From the NCBI GenBank assembly GCA_030695565.1, contig JAUYRZ010000005.1, positions 32,016-96,015 of the forward strand: DNA of 64,000 bases, given 5' to 3'. Source of the stretch: Archangium sp. Lineage in GTDB: Bacteria; Myxococcota; Myxococcia; Myxococcales; Myxococcaceae. The notes below the pieces were generated by a model. It did no database searches, was not told the DNA's origin, and saw only the letters and a list, made by a program, of their open reading frames with translations. How positions within the stretch are numbered: position 1 is the stretch's first letter; each line of letters opens with the position of its first letter. Positions 54,864 to 63,021 of this stretch are shown here, piece after piece. A program made the position numbers and the translations under genes.

Positions 54864-57050
54864 TCAAAAGGCAGCCCTGAAGTCGACCTGGAGCCGATGC
54901 TCGGGGTTCGGCACCCGGTTGGCCGTGGTCGCTCGTACGTCGAGCCACTGGTAAATGTCGTAGCGCAGGGCGAGCCGGTTGCCCTTGCCGAAGATCCAGG
55001 CGCCTTCCACGAAGCTCCAAAGACTCTGCTCCTTGTAGGTGTTGTCCGAGATGTCTTCGTAGAGGTACTTGGACCGCACGCGAAACTGGAGAAAGTCGAC
55101 CGGCTGCGCGCGCAGCTCGACCCAGACCTGAACGTCGTTGCGGAACCGATCTTTGTAACGAACGTCGTCTCGCCAGGTGAAGGCGGTCTGCACGATCGCC
55201 GACAACTTGCGGCGAATCGGAATGGCCTCGAGGCGGAGCGACACTTTGTAGAAGTCGCCGCCGCACAGGAACGTGTCACCCTCGGTGAGCAGGTAGCCGC
55301 TGGAGCAGGTGCCGTGCACCGACGAGGCGAGGTTCTTGTTGCGCACGTCGACCCACAACGCCGGCTGGAAGAACCACCAACCCGTGAAGTCGACCCGGCC
55401 CAGCAGCCAGAGATTGGCCACCCCCGCCGGGCTGGCGATCTGCGGCGCCATCGGGTCGCCGCCATACGTGGGCCAGGGGTTCATCCACAGGTTCGCCGTG
55501 ACGCGCGTCTGCCAGTCGCGCGAGAGCTTCGCGCTCCAGCGGAAGCGGGCGCCTGCCTCGTTGCGGGCGCGCTGGCCCTCGAGCATGTCGGGCGAGGCGA
55601 TCGGCCGGGAGTAGGGCGTGCCGAAGCCGTCATCGTAGAAACGCAACGAGAACTCGAACTCGTGCTGCCTGGGGCTGAAGGTGGTGCGCTGCTCGACGCC
55701 GTAGCCGCCTTTGGCTCCGCTGCCGAAGCGGCCGTCGAAGTTGTGCGTCGCCTCGAGGAAGAAGTTGAACTCTTTGAAGCTGGTGTGGGCGTCGACGCCG
55801 ACCGCTCCGAAGGCGCCGCCGGTGGGGTAGCGGCTGTACTCCTGAAAATCGAGCTCGAGCGGCGACTGGCGGAAGAACGGCATCGCCGCGTAGCTGGTGA
55901 CGCCGAAGGTCCAGCGGTAGTTGGGCTTGAAGGTGACGTGCCCGCCGCCGGTCAGCTCGTCGAAGGCGTTGGTGAGCGTCGAGAAGGCGAGGCGGGTGGC
56001 GCCGTCGGGCAGATAGACGTTGGGCGACTTGCAGAAGGTGTCGTCGTCGTCGCGCGGGTCGGGGCAGAAGCGGCGATCGTAGAGCTGGTACTGGTAGATG
56101 GGCCGCTGTTGGTACGAGAGGAACCCGTAGACCGACAGGCTCGCCTCTTCGCCCAGCTTGAGGTTTTCAATCGAGCCGGCCACGCCGCGGAAGCTGTCGC
56201 GCCAGCGGTAGTCGGGGGTGATGTAGAGGTTCTTCTCGGTGGTGGGGTCGCAGCCTGAGCTGGGGTCCAGCTCGAAGCCCGAGCTCGAGAGCTTGCAGGT
56301 CTGGGTGAGGTCCTGCGAGCGGGTGTAGTCGTCGACCAGGTAGATGCCCTGCGGGGTGATGCGCCGGGTGTTGTCGAGGGTGAGGCGCTCGGCGAAGCCG
56401 ATGGTGAAGGTGCCCACCACCAACCGTGCTTTACCCGGCTTCCACTGCACGAACACGCGGGGCAGATGGGGTTGATAGAAGAAGCCCTTGCTGGTGAGCG
56501 CGTCGTTCACCGCATCGTAGGTGGGCGTGTCTGCGCGCCTGCGGGTGGTGAACATCATGAAGCCTGCCGACAAGTTGAGCGGGCCCTTGAGGCGGGCGCT
56601 GAGCATGGCCGGCGGAGGCACGTTGTCGGTGGTGGTGAAGCGGCTGACGAGGTGCATCTTCCCGCTCACCGGCAACACGGGGCGGGCGGCGTCGATGCGG
56701 ATGAAGGGGGCGATCTGCAGCAGTTGCTCTGCCGTCAGCGCGCCTGCGCCCACCAGCTCGGCAGGATCGTCGATGCGGCCCTTGCCCTTGCGGTACTCGA
56801 GGATCGCGTCGACGTCGGCATAGGTGATGCCCGGGAGGTCGTAGAGCTCTTCGCGATCACCGTTGTTGAGGTCGACGCCTTCACCGATGATCTCGATCAA
56901 CGTCTCGGCGGTGTCGCTCGAGATGTCGCCGCGCTGTTCGGCCTCGAAGATGTCTTCTTCGCTGTCGACCGTGATCGAGTTTTCGTAGATCGCGGCGCGC
57001 GCTGACCCTGCGACAAGACACGCGGTGAGGACAAAGGCTGAAAATCGCAT
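54864..57050 (-). CDS. Helix-hairpin-helix domain fused to an outer-membrane beta-barrel
   Basis: 728 aa from ATG 57050. Signal peptide FVLTACLVAGSARA. Residues about 50-115 form a ComEA-type helix-hairpin-helix unit (VDLNNGDREELYDLPGI then YADVDAILEYRKGKG and LTAEQLLQIAPFI), a non-specific DNA-binding fold. The rest (about 125-728) is a run of amphipathic strands with aromatic girdles ending LQVDFRAAF, the classical C-terminal Phe of an outer-membrane barrel. A DNA-binding module on an outer-membrane pore, followed by two nucleases and a lamin-tail protein, suggests extracellular DNA capture or uptake. Confidence 0.82.
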   Translation of the reverse strand: MRFSAFVLTACLVAGSARAAIYENSITVDSEEDIFEAEQRGDISSDTAETLIEIIGEGVDLNNGDREELYDLPGITYADVDAILEYRKGKGRIDDPAELVGAGALTAEQLLQIAPFIRIDAARPVLPVSGKMHLVSRFTTTDNVPPPAMLSARLKGPLNLSAGFMMFTTRRRADTPTYDAVNDALTSKGFFYQPHLPRVFVQWKPGKARLVVGTFTIGFAERLTLDNTRRITPQGIYLVDDYTRSQDLTQTCKLSSSGFELDPSSGCDPTTEKNLYITPDYRWRDSFRGVAGSIENLKLGEEASLSVYGFLSYQQRPIYQYQLYDRRFCPDPRDDDDTFCKSPNVYLPDGATRLAFSTLTNAFDELTGGGHVTFKPNYRWTFGVTSYAAMPFFRQSPLELDFQEYSRYPTGGAFGAVGVDAHTSFKEFNFFLEATHNFDGRFGSGAKGGYGVEQRTTFSPRQHEFEFSLRFYDDGFGTPYSRPIASPDMLEGQRARNEAGARFRWSAKLSRDWQTRVTANLWMNPWPTYGGDPMAPQIASPAGVANLWLLGRVDFTGWWFFQPALWVDVRNKNLASSVHGTCSSGYLLTEGDTFLCGGDFYKVSLRLEAIPIRRKLSAIVQTAFTWRDDVRYKDRFRNDVQVWVELRAQPVDFLQFRVRSKYLYEDISDNTYKEQSLWSFVEGAWIFGKGNRLALRYDIYQWLDVRATTANRVPNPEHRLQVDFRAAF

Positions 57051-57096
57051 CGGGACCGGGCGGCCAACGTACCGCACCGCGCAGTCCCGGATCTCC

Positions 57097-57549
57097 TTAG
57101 ATCTTCACCGGAATTCCGAGGATCACTCTCGCCCGGCCGTCCATCGGAAGTTCCACTTCGGTCACGATCAGCCCCTGCGTGGTGGCCAACTCGCCCAGGT
57201 GGCGCATCCACGGCTTGTAGGGCATCGAATTGTCCGAGCAGCAGGGCACGATCGCGAAGGGCACCCGGTGCTTCGCCGCGTAGTCGATGATCACCCGCGT
57301 GGCCCCGTCGGGGTGCATGCCCACCACCAGGTCGCAGGCCAACGGCTCTTCGAGGGTGAAGTCGCGCTCGGCGAAGGTCACCGGCAGGTGTTTGTGCCGG
57401 CGATCGAAGGTGAGCACCTCGCAGCCGCGCCGGGTGAGCGCCTCGTTCAACTTGCCCTGGCCCCCGGCGACGTCGAACACACGTTTGGCGTCGGGGAAAT
57501 GCCCGCGGAGCAGCTCGGCAAAGAGATCGAAGCGGCGTTTGTCAGCCAT
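57097..57549 (-). CDS. Putative SAM-dependent methyltransferase
   Basis: 150 aa. Class I methyltransferase motifs: VFDVAGGQGKLNEAL (SAM-binding motif I), EVLTFDRRHKHLP (acidic end of strand 2) and CDLVVGMHPDGATRVIID followed by FAIVPCCSDNS. The GMHPDG/VPCC pair recalls eukaryotic-type RNA or protein methyltransferases such as TRM13 and METTL25. It is short, lacking an extra substrate domain. 46 bp upstream of the barrel operon and 16 bp after the TonB-like gene on the same strand. Confidence 0.7.
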   Translation of the reverse strand: MADKRRFDLFAELLRGHFPDAKRVFDVAGGQGKLNEALTRRGCEVLTFDRRHKHLPVTFAERDFTLEEPLACDLVVGMHPDGATRVIIDYAAKHRVPFAIVPCCSDNSMPYKPWMRHLGELATTQGLIVTEVELPMDGRARVILGIPVKI

Positions 57550-57565
57550 GGATGCGGAACCCTGC

Positions 57566-58693
57566 TTACTCCACCGAGACCAGCCGCACCTTCTTGTAGA
57601 TGCGCCGATCGAGCGGGAGCCGCATGTCGATGAAGCCCAGCGCTTCGTCGAACTCGAAGGTGAAGGTGGGCACCGGCGGCGAGATGGAGATCACCAGCTC
57701 GAAGCTCCAGATGGAGGTGAGGCTGGCCCGCCCCTCCAGCGCTTCGGGAGGCGGCGGCGGCAGCTTCTCTGCGGCGGTGCGCACGTCGACCAGCGCTTCT
57801 TTGTCGATCTTCGCGTCACTGGAGGGCTGCACCAGCTCCACCGCGGTCAGCTTGCCGCTGGCGTCCTGCACCACTTTGATCACCGCGCGCCGGGTGGCCT
57901 TGTAGGCCTCGCGCATCTGCTTCTGCAGCTCTTTGCGCTGCTCGAGATCGACGCCCGCGATGCCGCCGACGCGATCGTTGACCGCGGCCCGGCGGTTGGT
58001 GGTGTTGGGCAGGTCACCCAGCGGGTTGCCGCTCTTGCCGTAGATCGAGGCGCGCTCGGCGTAGATCTCGTTGTACAGCTTGAGGTTCTCGCCGGTCTGC
58101 TCCATCAGGCCCTTGAGTCCGCTCTTGGCCACGCGATCCGCGTCCCAGTTCTTGAGCAGGGCCTTGCCGAGCTGCGAGTAATACGGGTGCACCAGGCCCC
58201 GATCGACACGTCCTTTCCCGAGCGTCTCTTTGGCGAGCAGGCCCACGAGATCTTTGGGCGGCTCCAGCGCTCGAAGGCCCCGGTTCTTGTCGACCTCGGC
58301 CTCCACGTCGATCACGCCCGCGTCGAGCGAAATGGCAAACGCAGAACCGGGAACGAGGGTGATCTCAGCGCGAGGAATGTCTCCCTCTCCCTTCGGGAGA
58401 GGGTCGGGGTGAGGGGCAGGCGGTTCCTGCGGTTGTTCGATCACCCGCTCTTTCGGCCGTTCCTGGCTCCGCCGAGGAGGTCGCACGACGGCCACGGGCT
58501 CGGGAGCCGGCTCAGGCTCAGGCTCGGGAGTGGGTGCCACCAGCGGAGGCTCGACAAAAACGAACTCCGCGCTGACGGCTGGCTTTTCGACGACGGGCAA
58601 TGGCCGCCACACCATGTACCCCGCGAAGGCACAATGAAGCGCAACGCTCGCCACGAGCGCCACAACCCCTCCTTTTCGCTCCTGCGGCCCCAC
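57566..58693 (-). CDS. TonB-like energy-transducer protein
   Basis: 375 aa, GTG start. One N-terminal membrane segment (VVALVASVALHCAFAGYMVW), a Pro/Glu-rich linker (PTPEPEPEPAPEPV), a stretch PHPDPLPKGEGDIPRA encoded by a palindromic repeat, a helical middle, and a C-terminal TonB-type domain about 275-350 (IKVVQDASGKLTAVELVQPS, KIDKEALVDV). It would span the periplasm and couple inner-membrane energy to outer-membrane proteins; the barrel encoded two genes downstream is a candidate client. No exbB/exbD in the window. Similar AgmX-type proteins serve gliding motility in Myxococcus. Confidence 0.72.
   Translation of the reverse strand: MGPQERKGGVVALVASVALHCAFAGYMVWRPLPVVEKPAVSAEFVFVEPPLVAPTPEPEPEPAPEPVAVVRPPRRSQERPKERVIEQPQEPPAPHPDPLPKGEGDIPRAEITLVPGSAFAISLDAGVIDVEAEVDKNRGLRALEPPKDLVGLLAKETLGKGRVDRGLVHPYYSQLGKALLKNWDADRVAKSGLKGLMEQTGENLKLYNEIYAERASIYGKSGNPLGDLPNTTNRRAAVNDRVGGIAGVDLEQRKELQKQMREAYKATRRAVIKVVQDASGKLTAVELVQPSSDAKIDKEALVDVRTAAEKLPPPPPEALEGRASLTSIWSFELVISISPPVPTFTFEFDEALGFIDMRLPLDRRIYKKVRLVSVE
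58382..58417 (+). repeat. REP-like palindrome, copy 8 (inside the TonB-like gene)
   Basis: CCCTCTCCCTTCGGGAGAGGG then TCGGGGTGAGGGGC, the cleanest copy in the window. It lies within the coding sequence and is translated on the minus strand as part of the Pro-rich linker. Confidence 0.85.
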
Positions 58694-58709
58694 GATGATC
58701 GACTGTGCC

Positions 58710-60038
58710 TCAGAGTTTGAGAACGCGCTCAGGGCTAACAGTTCCTGCCCGTCGCCGCCGCACGAACCAGGGCACCAGGAGCCCCGGCCACCACCCGAAG
58801 CCGGTCGAACAACTGCGCGCCGCGCTCAGCTCCACCCGGGCCACCGGCAAGGTGACCGGGGGCGGATCCTGACACGCGTTCACGCCCGAGACCCCGGCGT
58901 TGCACCGCTGACCCGGCAGGCAATCCGCGGCGCGCCCGCAAGGCTGGCTGCACTGCGTCTGATTCGTGTCGGGGCCGTTGCAGACCGCGTCATTGAGACA
59001 GAACGTCGCGCCGATGCGGCACGGTTCTCCCGGTCTGGCCACCGGCAGCTGGGGCTGTTGGCACACCCCACGCGTGACGTCGCAGCTCAGGCCGCCCGAA
59101 CAATCGGCATCGGTGCTGCACACCCGCGAACAGTACGTCTCGACGTGCTGCGCATCGCCCACGCACTTCCGCCCGCGGCACTGCCACGACGCCTGGCAGG
59201 CGCTGCCGAACGAGGCGCAATCGGGATCAGCGGGCAGGCACGAACCGACCGCGCAGACGAAGTTGGCCGCGCAGTTCTCTTCCCGCTCCGAGAGCCACTC
59301 CAGAATGAACGCCGCCTGCGCATCGACGCGCGTGTCGGCGCCATCGAGACAGTCTTCGGTGCGGGTGAAGCTGTGCACGCCGACCAACCGCTCCACGCCA
59401 TCGGGGAAGGTGTGAAACGTGGGCCCGCCCGAGTCGCCGTGGCACAAGCCGATGCTGACGAAGTCGCCCAGCGAGATGAGCTCCGGGGTGAACTGGCGAA
59501 TGGTGAGCGGCGCCGTGCGTTTGGTGCCCGTGCCGCCATCAGGTGCATCGGCGCCGTAGCCCACCACGCGCACCGCTTCACCGCCCAGGCCCGAGAGGCT
59601 CTCCCGGTTCCACGGGCTGGCGCTCGCGTTCGGCGCCGTCTCCAGCAACAACAGCGCGAGATCAGAACCGAGCCCGGCAGCGGCGTTCCAGCGCGGATGC
59701 AGCCGGGTCTCCACCACCAGCAGCGTGTTGGCGGGCGTCATCTGGGCGGCCGTGGGCGCGTTCGAGGCGGTGATGATCAGGCTGGCTTCGCCGAGCATCG
59801 CGGGGTCGACGCAGTGCGCGGCGGTCAAGAGCGTGCGGGGCGCGATCAAGGTCGCGCTGCACCGGGTGGCCGCGCCGTTGGTGCCGCGGATGTCGAGCAT
59901 GAAGACCGCCTCGTCACCCCCGGTGGGGGTGCCGCCGACGATCGCCTCGCGCGTTTCCCCTGTCTGCTCCACGGCTTCGCCCTGGCGTGAGCAGCCGAGG
60001 CAGAGCAGGCAGAGGGCGGCGAAACGAAGCGTGCTCAC
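58710..60038 (-). CDS. Trypsin-like serine protease with MYXO-CTERM-like tail (1)
   Basis: 442 aa. Lipobox-like LLCLGCSRQ at the N-terminus, then an S1 protease domain beginning at IVGGTPTGGDEAV (zymogen-type start): catalytic His in TAAHCVD, Asp in SDLALLLLE, Ser in CHGDSGGPTF. A Cys-rich region with about 20 cysteines (about 255-400) follows, then the C-terminal sorting tail: Cys in RSCSTGFG, a hydrophobic segment WWPGLLVPWFV and RRRRAG. That tail is the MYXO-CTERM pattern, expected to be processed and surface-anchored. Stop of the neighbouring protease lies 22 bp upstream. Confidence 0.88.
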   Translation of the reverse strand: MSTLRFAALCLLCLGCSRQGEAVEQTGETREAIVGGTPTGGDEAVFMLDIRGTNGAATRCSATLIAPRTLLTAAHCVDPAMLGEASLIITASNAPTAAQMTPANTLLVVETRLHPRWNAAAGLGSDLALLLLETAPNASASPWNRESLSGLGGEAVRVVGYGADAPDGGTGTKRTAPLTIRQFTPELISLGDFVSIGLCHGDSGGPTFHTFPDGVERLVGVHSFTRTEDCLDGADTRVDAQAAFILEWLSEREENCAANFVCAVGSCLPADPDCASFGSACQASWQCRGRKCVGDAQHVETYCSRVCSTDADCSGGLSCDVTRGVCQQPQLPVARPGEPCRIGATFCLNDAVCNGPDTNQTQCSQPCGRAADCLPGQRCNAGVSGVNACQDPPPVTLPVARVELSAARSCSTGFGWWPGLLVPWFVRRRRAGTVSPERVLKL

Positions 60039-60060
60039 TTCGTTCAGTCTGCCAAATCGT

Positions 60061-61503
60061 TCAGCGGCGCGCCCGTCGGCGCCGGAGGAGGGGAACCGCG
60101 AGTAACCACAGCGCCATCCCCATTCCCGTGGCGGAGCAGCCCTGCGACTGCGCCCCCAGAGCGGCCGGCGCGGCGGGCAGGTTGACGATGTTGAAGCGCA
60201 CGTTGGCCGGGCGGCAGAACCGCTGCGAGTCGGAGCCCGCTTCGCACACCGAGCCGCTCGGGCAATCGTTGGTCACCAAACAGCTCTTCACGCAGCGCGA
60301 GATGCCGCCCGCGGGGCCCGTGCAGATGCCCTCGAGGCAGTAGTCGGTCGCCGCGTAGCAGCTGTCGAACAGCGCCCGCTCGGGGCGTTGCTTGAGCACG
60401 CACGAGCCCGCGGCGCACTGCATGGTGGCCGGGCACTCCGCGTTCGTCTGGCAGCTCTTGCTGCAGTAGGTGCTGGGGTTCTGGCGATCGTTCACGCACA
60501 GGCGCGACTGGCACTGCACCGCGGCGGCGCAGAACTGACCGGTGCCCGCGCAGTCGGCGTCGGGGCGGCCGCAGGCCTGAACGGAGCAGATGCTGTTCTG
60601 CGCGCAGTCGCGGGGGCAGTCGGGATCCATCGCCGGGTCGGTGCACTCGGAGCCACACACGCCGTCGGCCTTGCACACGCAGTCTTGATCCACCGGCGTG
60701 CAGCCCGCCAGGCAGGCGCCATCGGTGGCGCAGGTCGGCTGCTCCCACGAGGCCATCGTCTGGCGGATCCACGGAGCGGCCACGTCGACGCGCCCGTCGT
60801 AGCCCTCGTACATGCAGTTCTGGTCGCCGTAGCTCACCACGCCCACCAGCACCTCCTGGGTGCCGCCGGGCATCACCATGAAGCCCGGACCGCCGGAGTC
60901 GCCCTGGCAGGTCTGTTTGCCCTGGGCGCCCGACTCGATCGTGTACGGCGTCACACGGCGAAGCCCGTAGCTGACCTCCCGTTTGGTGCCTGAGGTCTGC
61001 CCGCCCGCGACGGTGAGCCCGAAGCCCACGTGGCGGATGGCCCGGCCGATGTGGGCCTGCGTGATCGCCGTCTCGTTGATGGCGATCGGCGTCACGTCGA
61101 GCACCGGCGTGGCCAGGCGCAGAATGCCGAAGTCCCATGCGCTCTGGTTGTAGTTGGGGTTCTTGTACTGCTGCGCCACCAGCACGGCCCTGGTGGGCGA
61201 GGCGGAGTAGGTGCCGAAGGTCACGAAGTACTGCACGTTGGTGCCGTAGGCGTTGATGCAGTGCGCGGCGGTGAGCACCGTCTTGGGCGCGATGAGCGTG
61301 CCGGTGCAGACCGACTCGTAGCCGCCGCCGTAGCGCACGGCCATCGCCACCACCGCCGGGTCGCCCATCGCCAGGGTTCCACCGATGATCGCGTCTTCCT
61401 GCGAGGCAGCGGGCTGCGCCGCAGGTTCAATCAACTCCGAGGGGCCACAAGCGAGCCCAACGAGGGCGCCGGCCAACGCCACGTGGATTGCTCTGCTGTT
61501 CAT
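60061..61503 (-). CDS. Trypsin-like serine protease with MYXO-CTERM-like tail (2)
   Basis: 480 aa from ATG 61503, which has GGAG nine bases upstream; ATGs at 61518 and a TTG/ATG farther up are less likely. Signal peptide/lipobox HVALAGALVGLACGPS. S1 domain from IIGGTLAMGDPAVV with TAAHCIN, AWDFGILRLA and CQGDSGGPGF as catalytic triad. A long Cys-rich segment (about 270-430) is followed by the tail QGCSATGMGM, a hydrophobic stretch and RRRRARR. Same architecture as the next protease; the pair probably arose by duplication followed by strong divergence. Confidence 0.9.
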   Translation of the reverse strand: MNSRAIHVALAGALVGLACGPSELIEPAAQPAASQEDAIIGGTLAMGDPAVVAMAVRYGGGYESVCTGTLIAPKTVLTAAHCINAYGTNVQYFVTFGTYSASPTRAVLVAQQYKNPNYNQSAWDFGILRLATPVLDVTPIAINETAITQAHIGRAIRHVGFGLTVAGGQTSGTKREVSYGLRRVTPYTIESGAQGKQTCQGDSGGPGFMVMPGGTQEVLVGVVSYGDQNCMYEGYDGRVDVAAPWIRQTMASWEQPTCATDGACLAGCTPVDQDCVCKADGVCGSECTDPAMDPDCPRDCAQNSICSVQACGRPDADCAGTGQFCAAAVQCQSRLCVNDRQNPSTYCSKSCQTNAECPATMQCAAGSCVLKQRPERALFDSCYAATDYCLEGICTGPAGGISRCVKSCLVTNDCPSGSVCEAGSDSQRFCRPANVRFNIVNLPAAPAALGAQSQGCSATGMGMALWLLAVPLLRRRRARR

Positions 61504-61711
61504 CAGTGGGAACTCCATTGTCAGAAACACAACCGCGGCGTCCGCCTTAGCAAGGTGTGTGCCCTTTCCGGAGGTTGAGCGATTTCAACCGACTGAGAGC
61601 TACATCGCCCTGTCTGCCGCGACGTGGGCGACTCGATCTGAGTCGGTTGAGGACAGGCCTGCACCATTCCCTGTGAAGCGGCTTGTCGAACGAGATACCC
61701 TCGCGCCCTCA

Positions 61712-62998
61712 GTGGCGACCGTTCTCAAAGGGGGGACCATCGTCGATCTCGAGCCCGCGGGTGTCGAGGTCGCGGATCTCCGGATTGAAGGTGATCGAAT
61801 CGTCGAACGCGCCACGGCGCTGGAGCCAAGCCCCGGCGACGAGGTGATCGACGTTCGCGGCAAGGTGCTCTTCCCCGGTCTCGTGTCGGCGCATCACCAG
61901 CTCTACGCCACCCTGCTGCGAGGCGCGCCCCGCGTGGCCGCAGGTTTTGGCGGGGAGTCCCACGTGCTGCAGCGGCTCGAAGACGTGATCGATGGGGATC
62001 AACTCGAGGCGGCCTCCACCGCGGGAGGTCTCGAAGGCCTGCTGTCGGGCACCACCACCGTCTTCGACGTCAGCGCGGCGCACTCGCACGTCGCAGGCTC
62101 GCTCAGCCGCGTGGCGCACGGGCTCAACGCCGTCGGGTTGCGAGCGGTGCTCGGCTCCCAGGTGACGGATCGGTCGGGCGCGATGGTGCGCGAAGAGGCG
62201 CTCGAAGAATGTGTCTCGTACTTCGGCCGCGCGCGGGGCCGTTTCCGCGGGGCCTTCGCCATCGACGGGCTGGGCACCTTGTCCGATGACGCGCTGGCCG
62301 GCGTGAAAGAAGCGCGGCAACGCGTCGCGGCGATGTTGCTGGCGACGGTGGCCGAAGATCCCCGCGAAGAAGCGATCAGCCGGGCGCGTTTTGGGCGCAC
62401 CGCCGCTGAGCGCCTGGTGAGCCTGGGTCTCACGGGCAGCCGCGTGGTGCTCTCTCACAACGTGCACCTCACCTGGCCGGAGCTTTCGTCGTTGATCGCC
62501 GAAGGCACCTGGCTGTCGCACAGCGCGCGCTCGAACATGGCCTCGCAGACCGGCCTCGCCACGCCTTCCAAGTTCGGCGTGCGCGGGTGCCTGGGCACCG
62601 ACGTGATGTCGCTCGACTGCTTCGCCGAAGCGCAGGCCGCCACGCTGCGCACCACCGACTCAGGGCAGCCCATCGACACCTTGCGATTCCTGGCCAACGG
62701 CCACCGGCTGGCCAGCGAAGCGTTCGGCACCACCATCGGGCCCCTTCAACCGGGCTCGTTGGCCGATCTGCTCGTGCTCGACTACCACCCGCCCACGCCG
62801 CTCGACGTCAGCACGTTGGCAGCGCACGTGCTCCACGGCTTCTCGTCGCGCTGGGTCGAGTCGGTGATGGTGGACGGGTTGTGGCGCTTGTGGAAACGCA
62901 AGGCGCTCTCGCTCGACGTGGCCGAAGTGGCCCGGGCCTGCAGCCAGGCGGCGAAAGCGGTCTGGGCGAAGATGGAAGAACGTGGCGCAGCGGGCTGA
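61712..62998 (+). CDS. SsnA-family amidohydrolase with altered metal ligands
   Basis: 428 aa from GTG 61712; no good ribosome binding site, so the start is uncertain. TIM-barrel amidohydrolase of the SsnA/chlorohydrolase group: [53 protein letters not shown] and [10 protein letters not shown]. The usual first motif HxH is HHQ here, and the His normally before the AED motif is absent, while the third His and the terminal Asp remain. Activity may be lost or changed. SsnA proteins carry a selenium-metabolism label; the next gene, 23 bp downstream, appears to be a selenoprotein. Confidence 0.72.
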   Translation: MATVLKGGTIVDLEPAGVEVADLRIEGDRIVERATALEPSPGDEVIDVRGKVLFPGLVSAHHQLYATLLRGAPRVAAGFGGESHVLQRLEDVIDGDQLEAASTAGGLEGLLSGTTTVFDVSAAHSHVAGSLSRVAHGLNAVGLRAVLGSQVTDRSGAMVREEALEECVSYFGRARGRFRGAFAIDGLGTLSDDALAGVKEARQRVAAMLLATVAEDPREEAISRARFGRTAAERLVSLGLTGSRVVLSHNVHLTWPELSSLIAEGTWLSHSARSNMASQTGLATPSKFGVRGCLGTDVMSLDCFAEAQAATLRTTDSGQPIDTLRFLANGHRLASEAFGTTIGPLQPGSLADLLVLDYHPPTPLDVSTLAAHVLHGFSSRWVESVMVDGLWRLWKRKALSLDVAEVARACSQAAKAVWAKMEERGAAG

Positions 62999-63021
62999 CC
63001 GCCGCTACTGCGAGGATCTCG

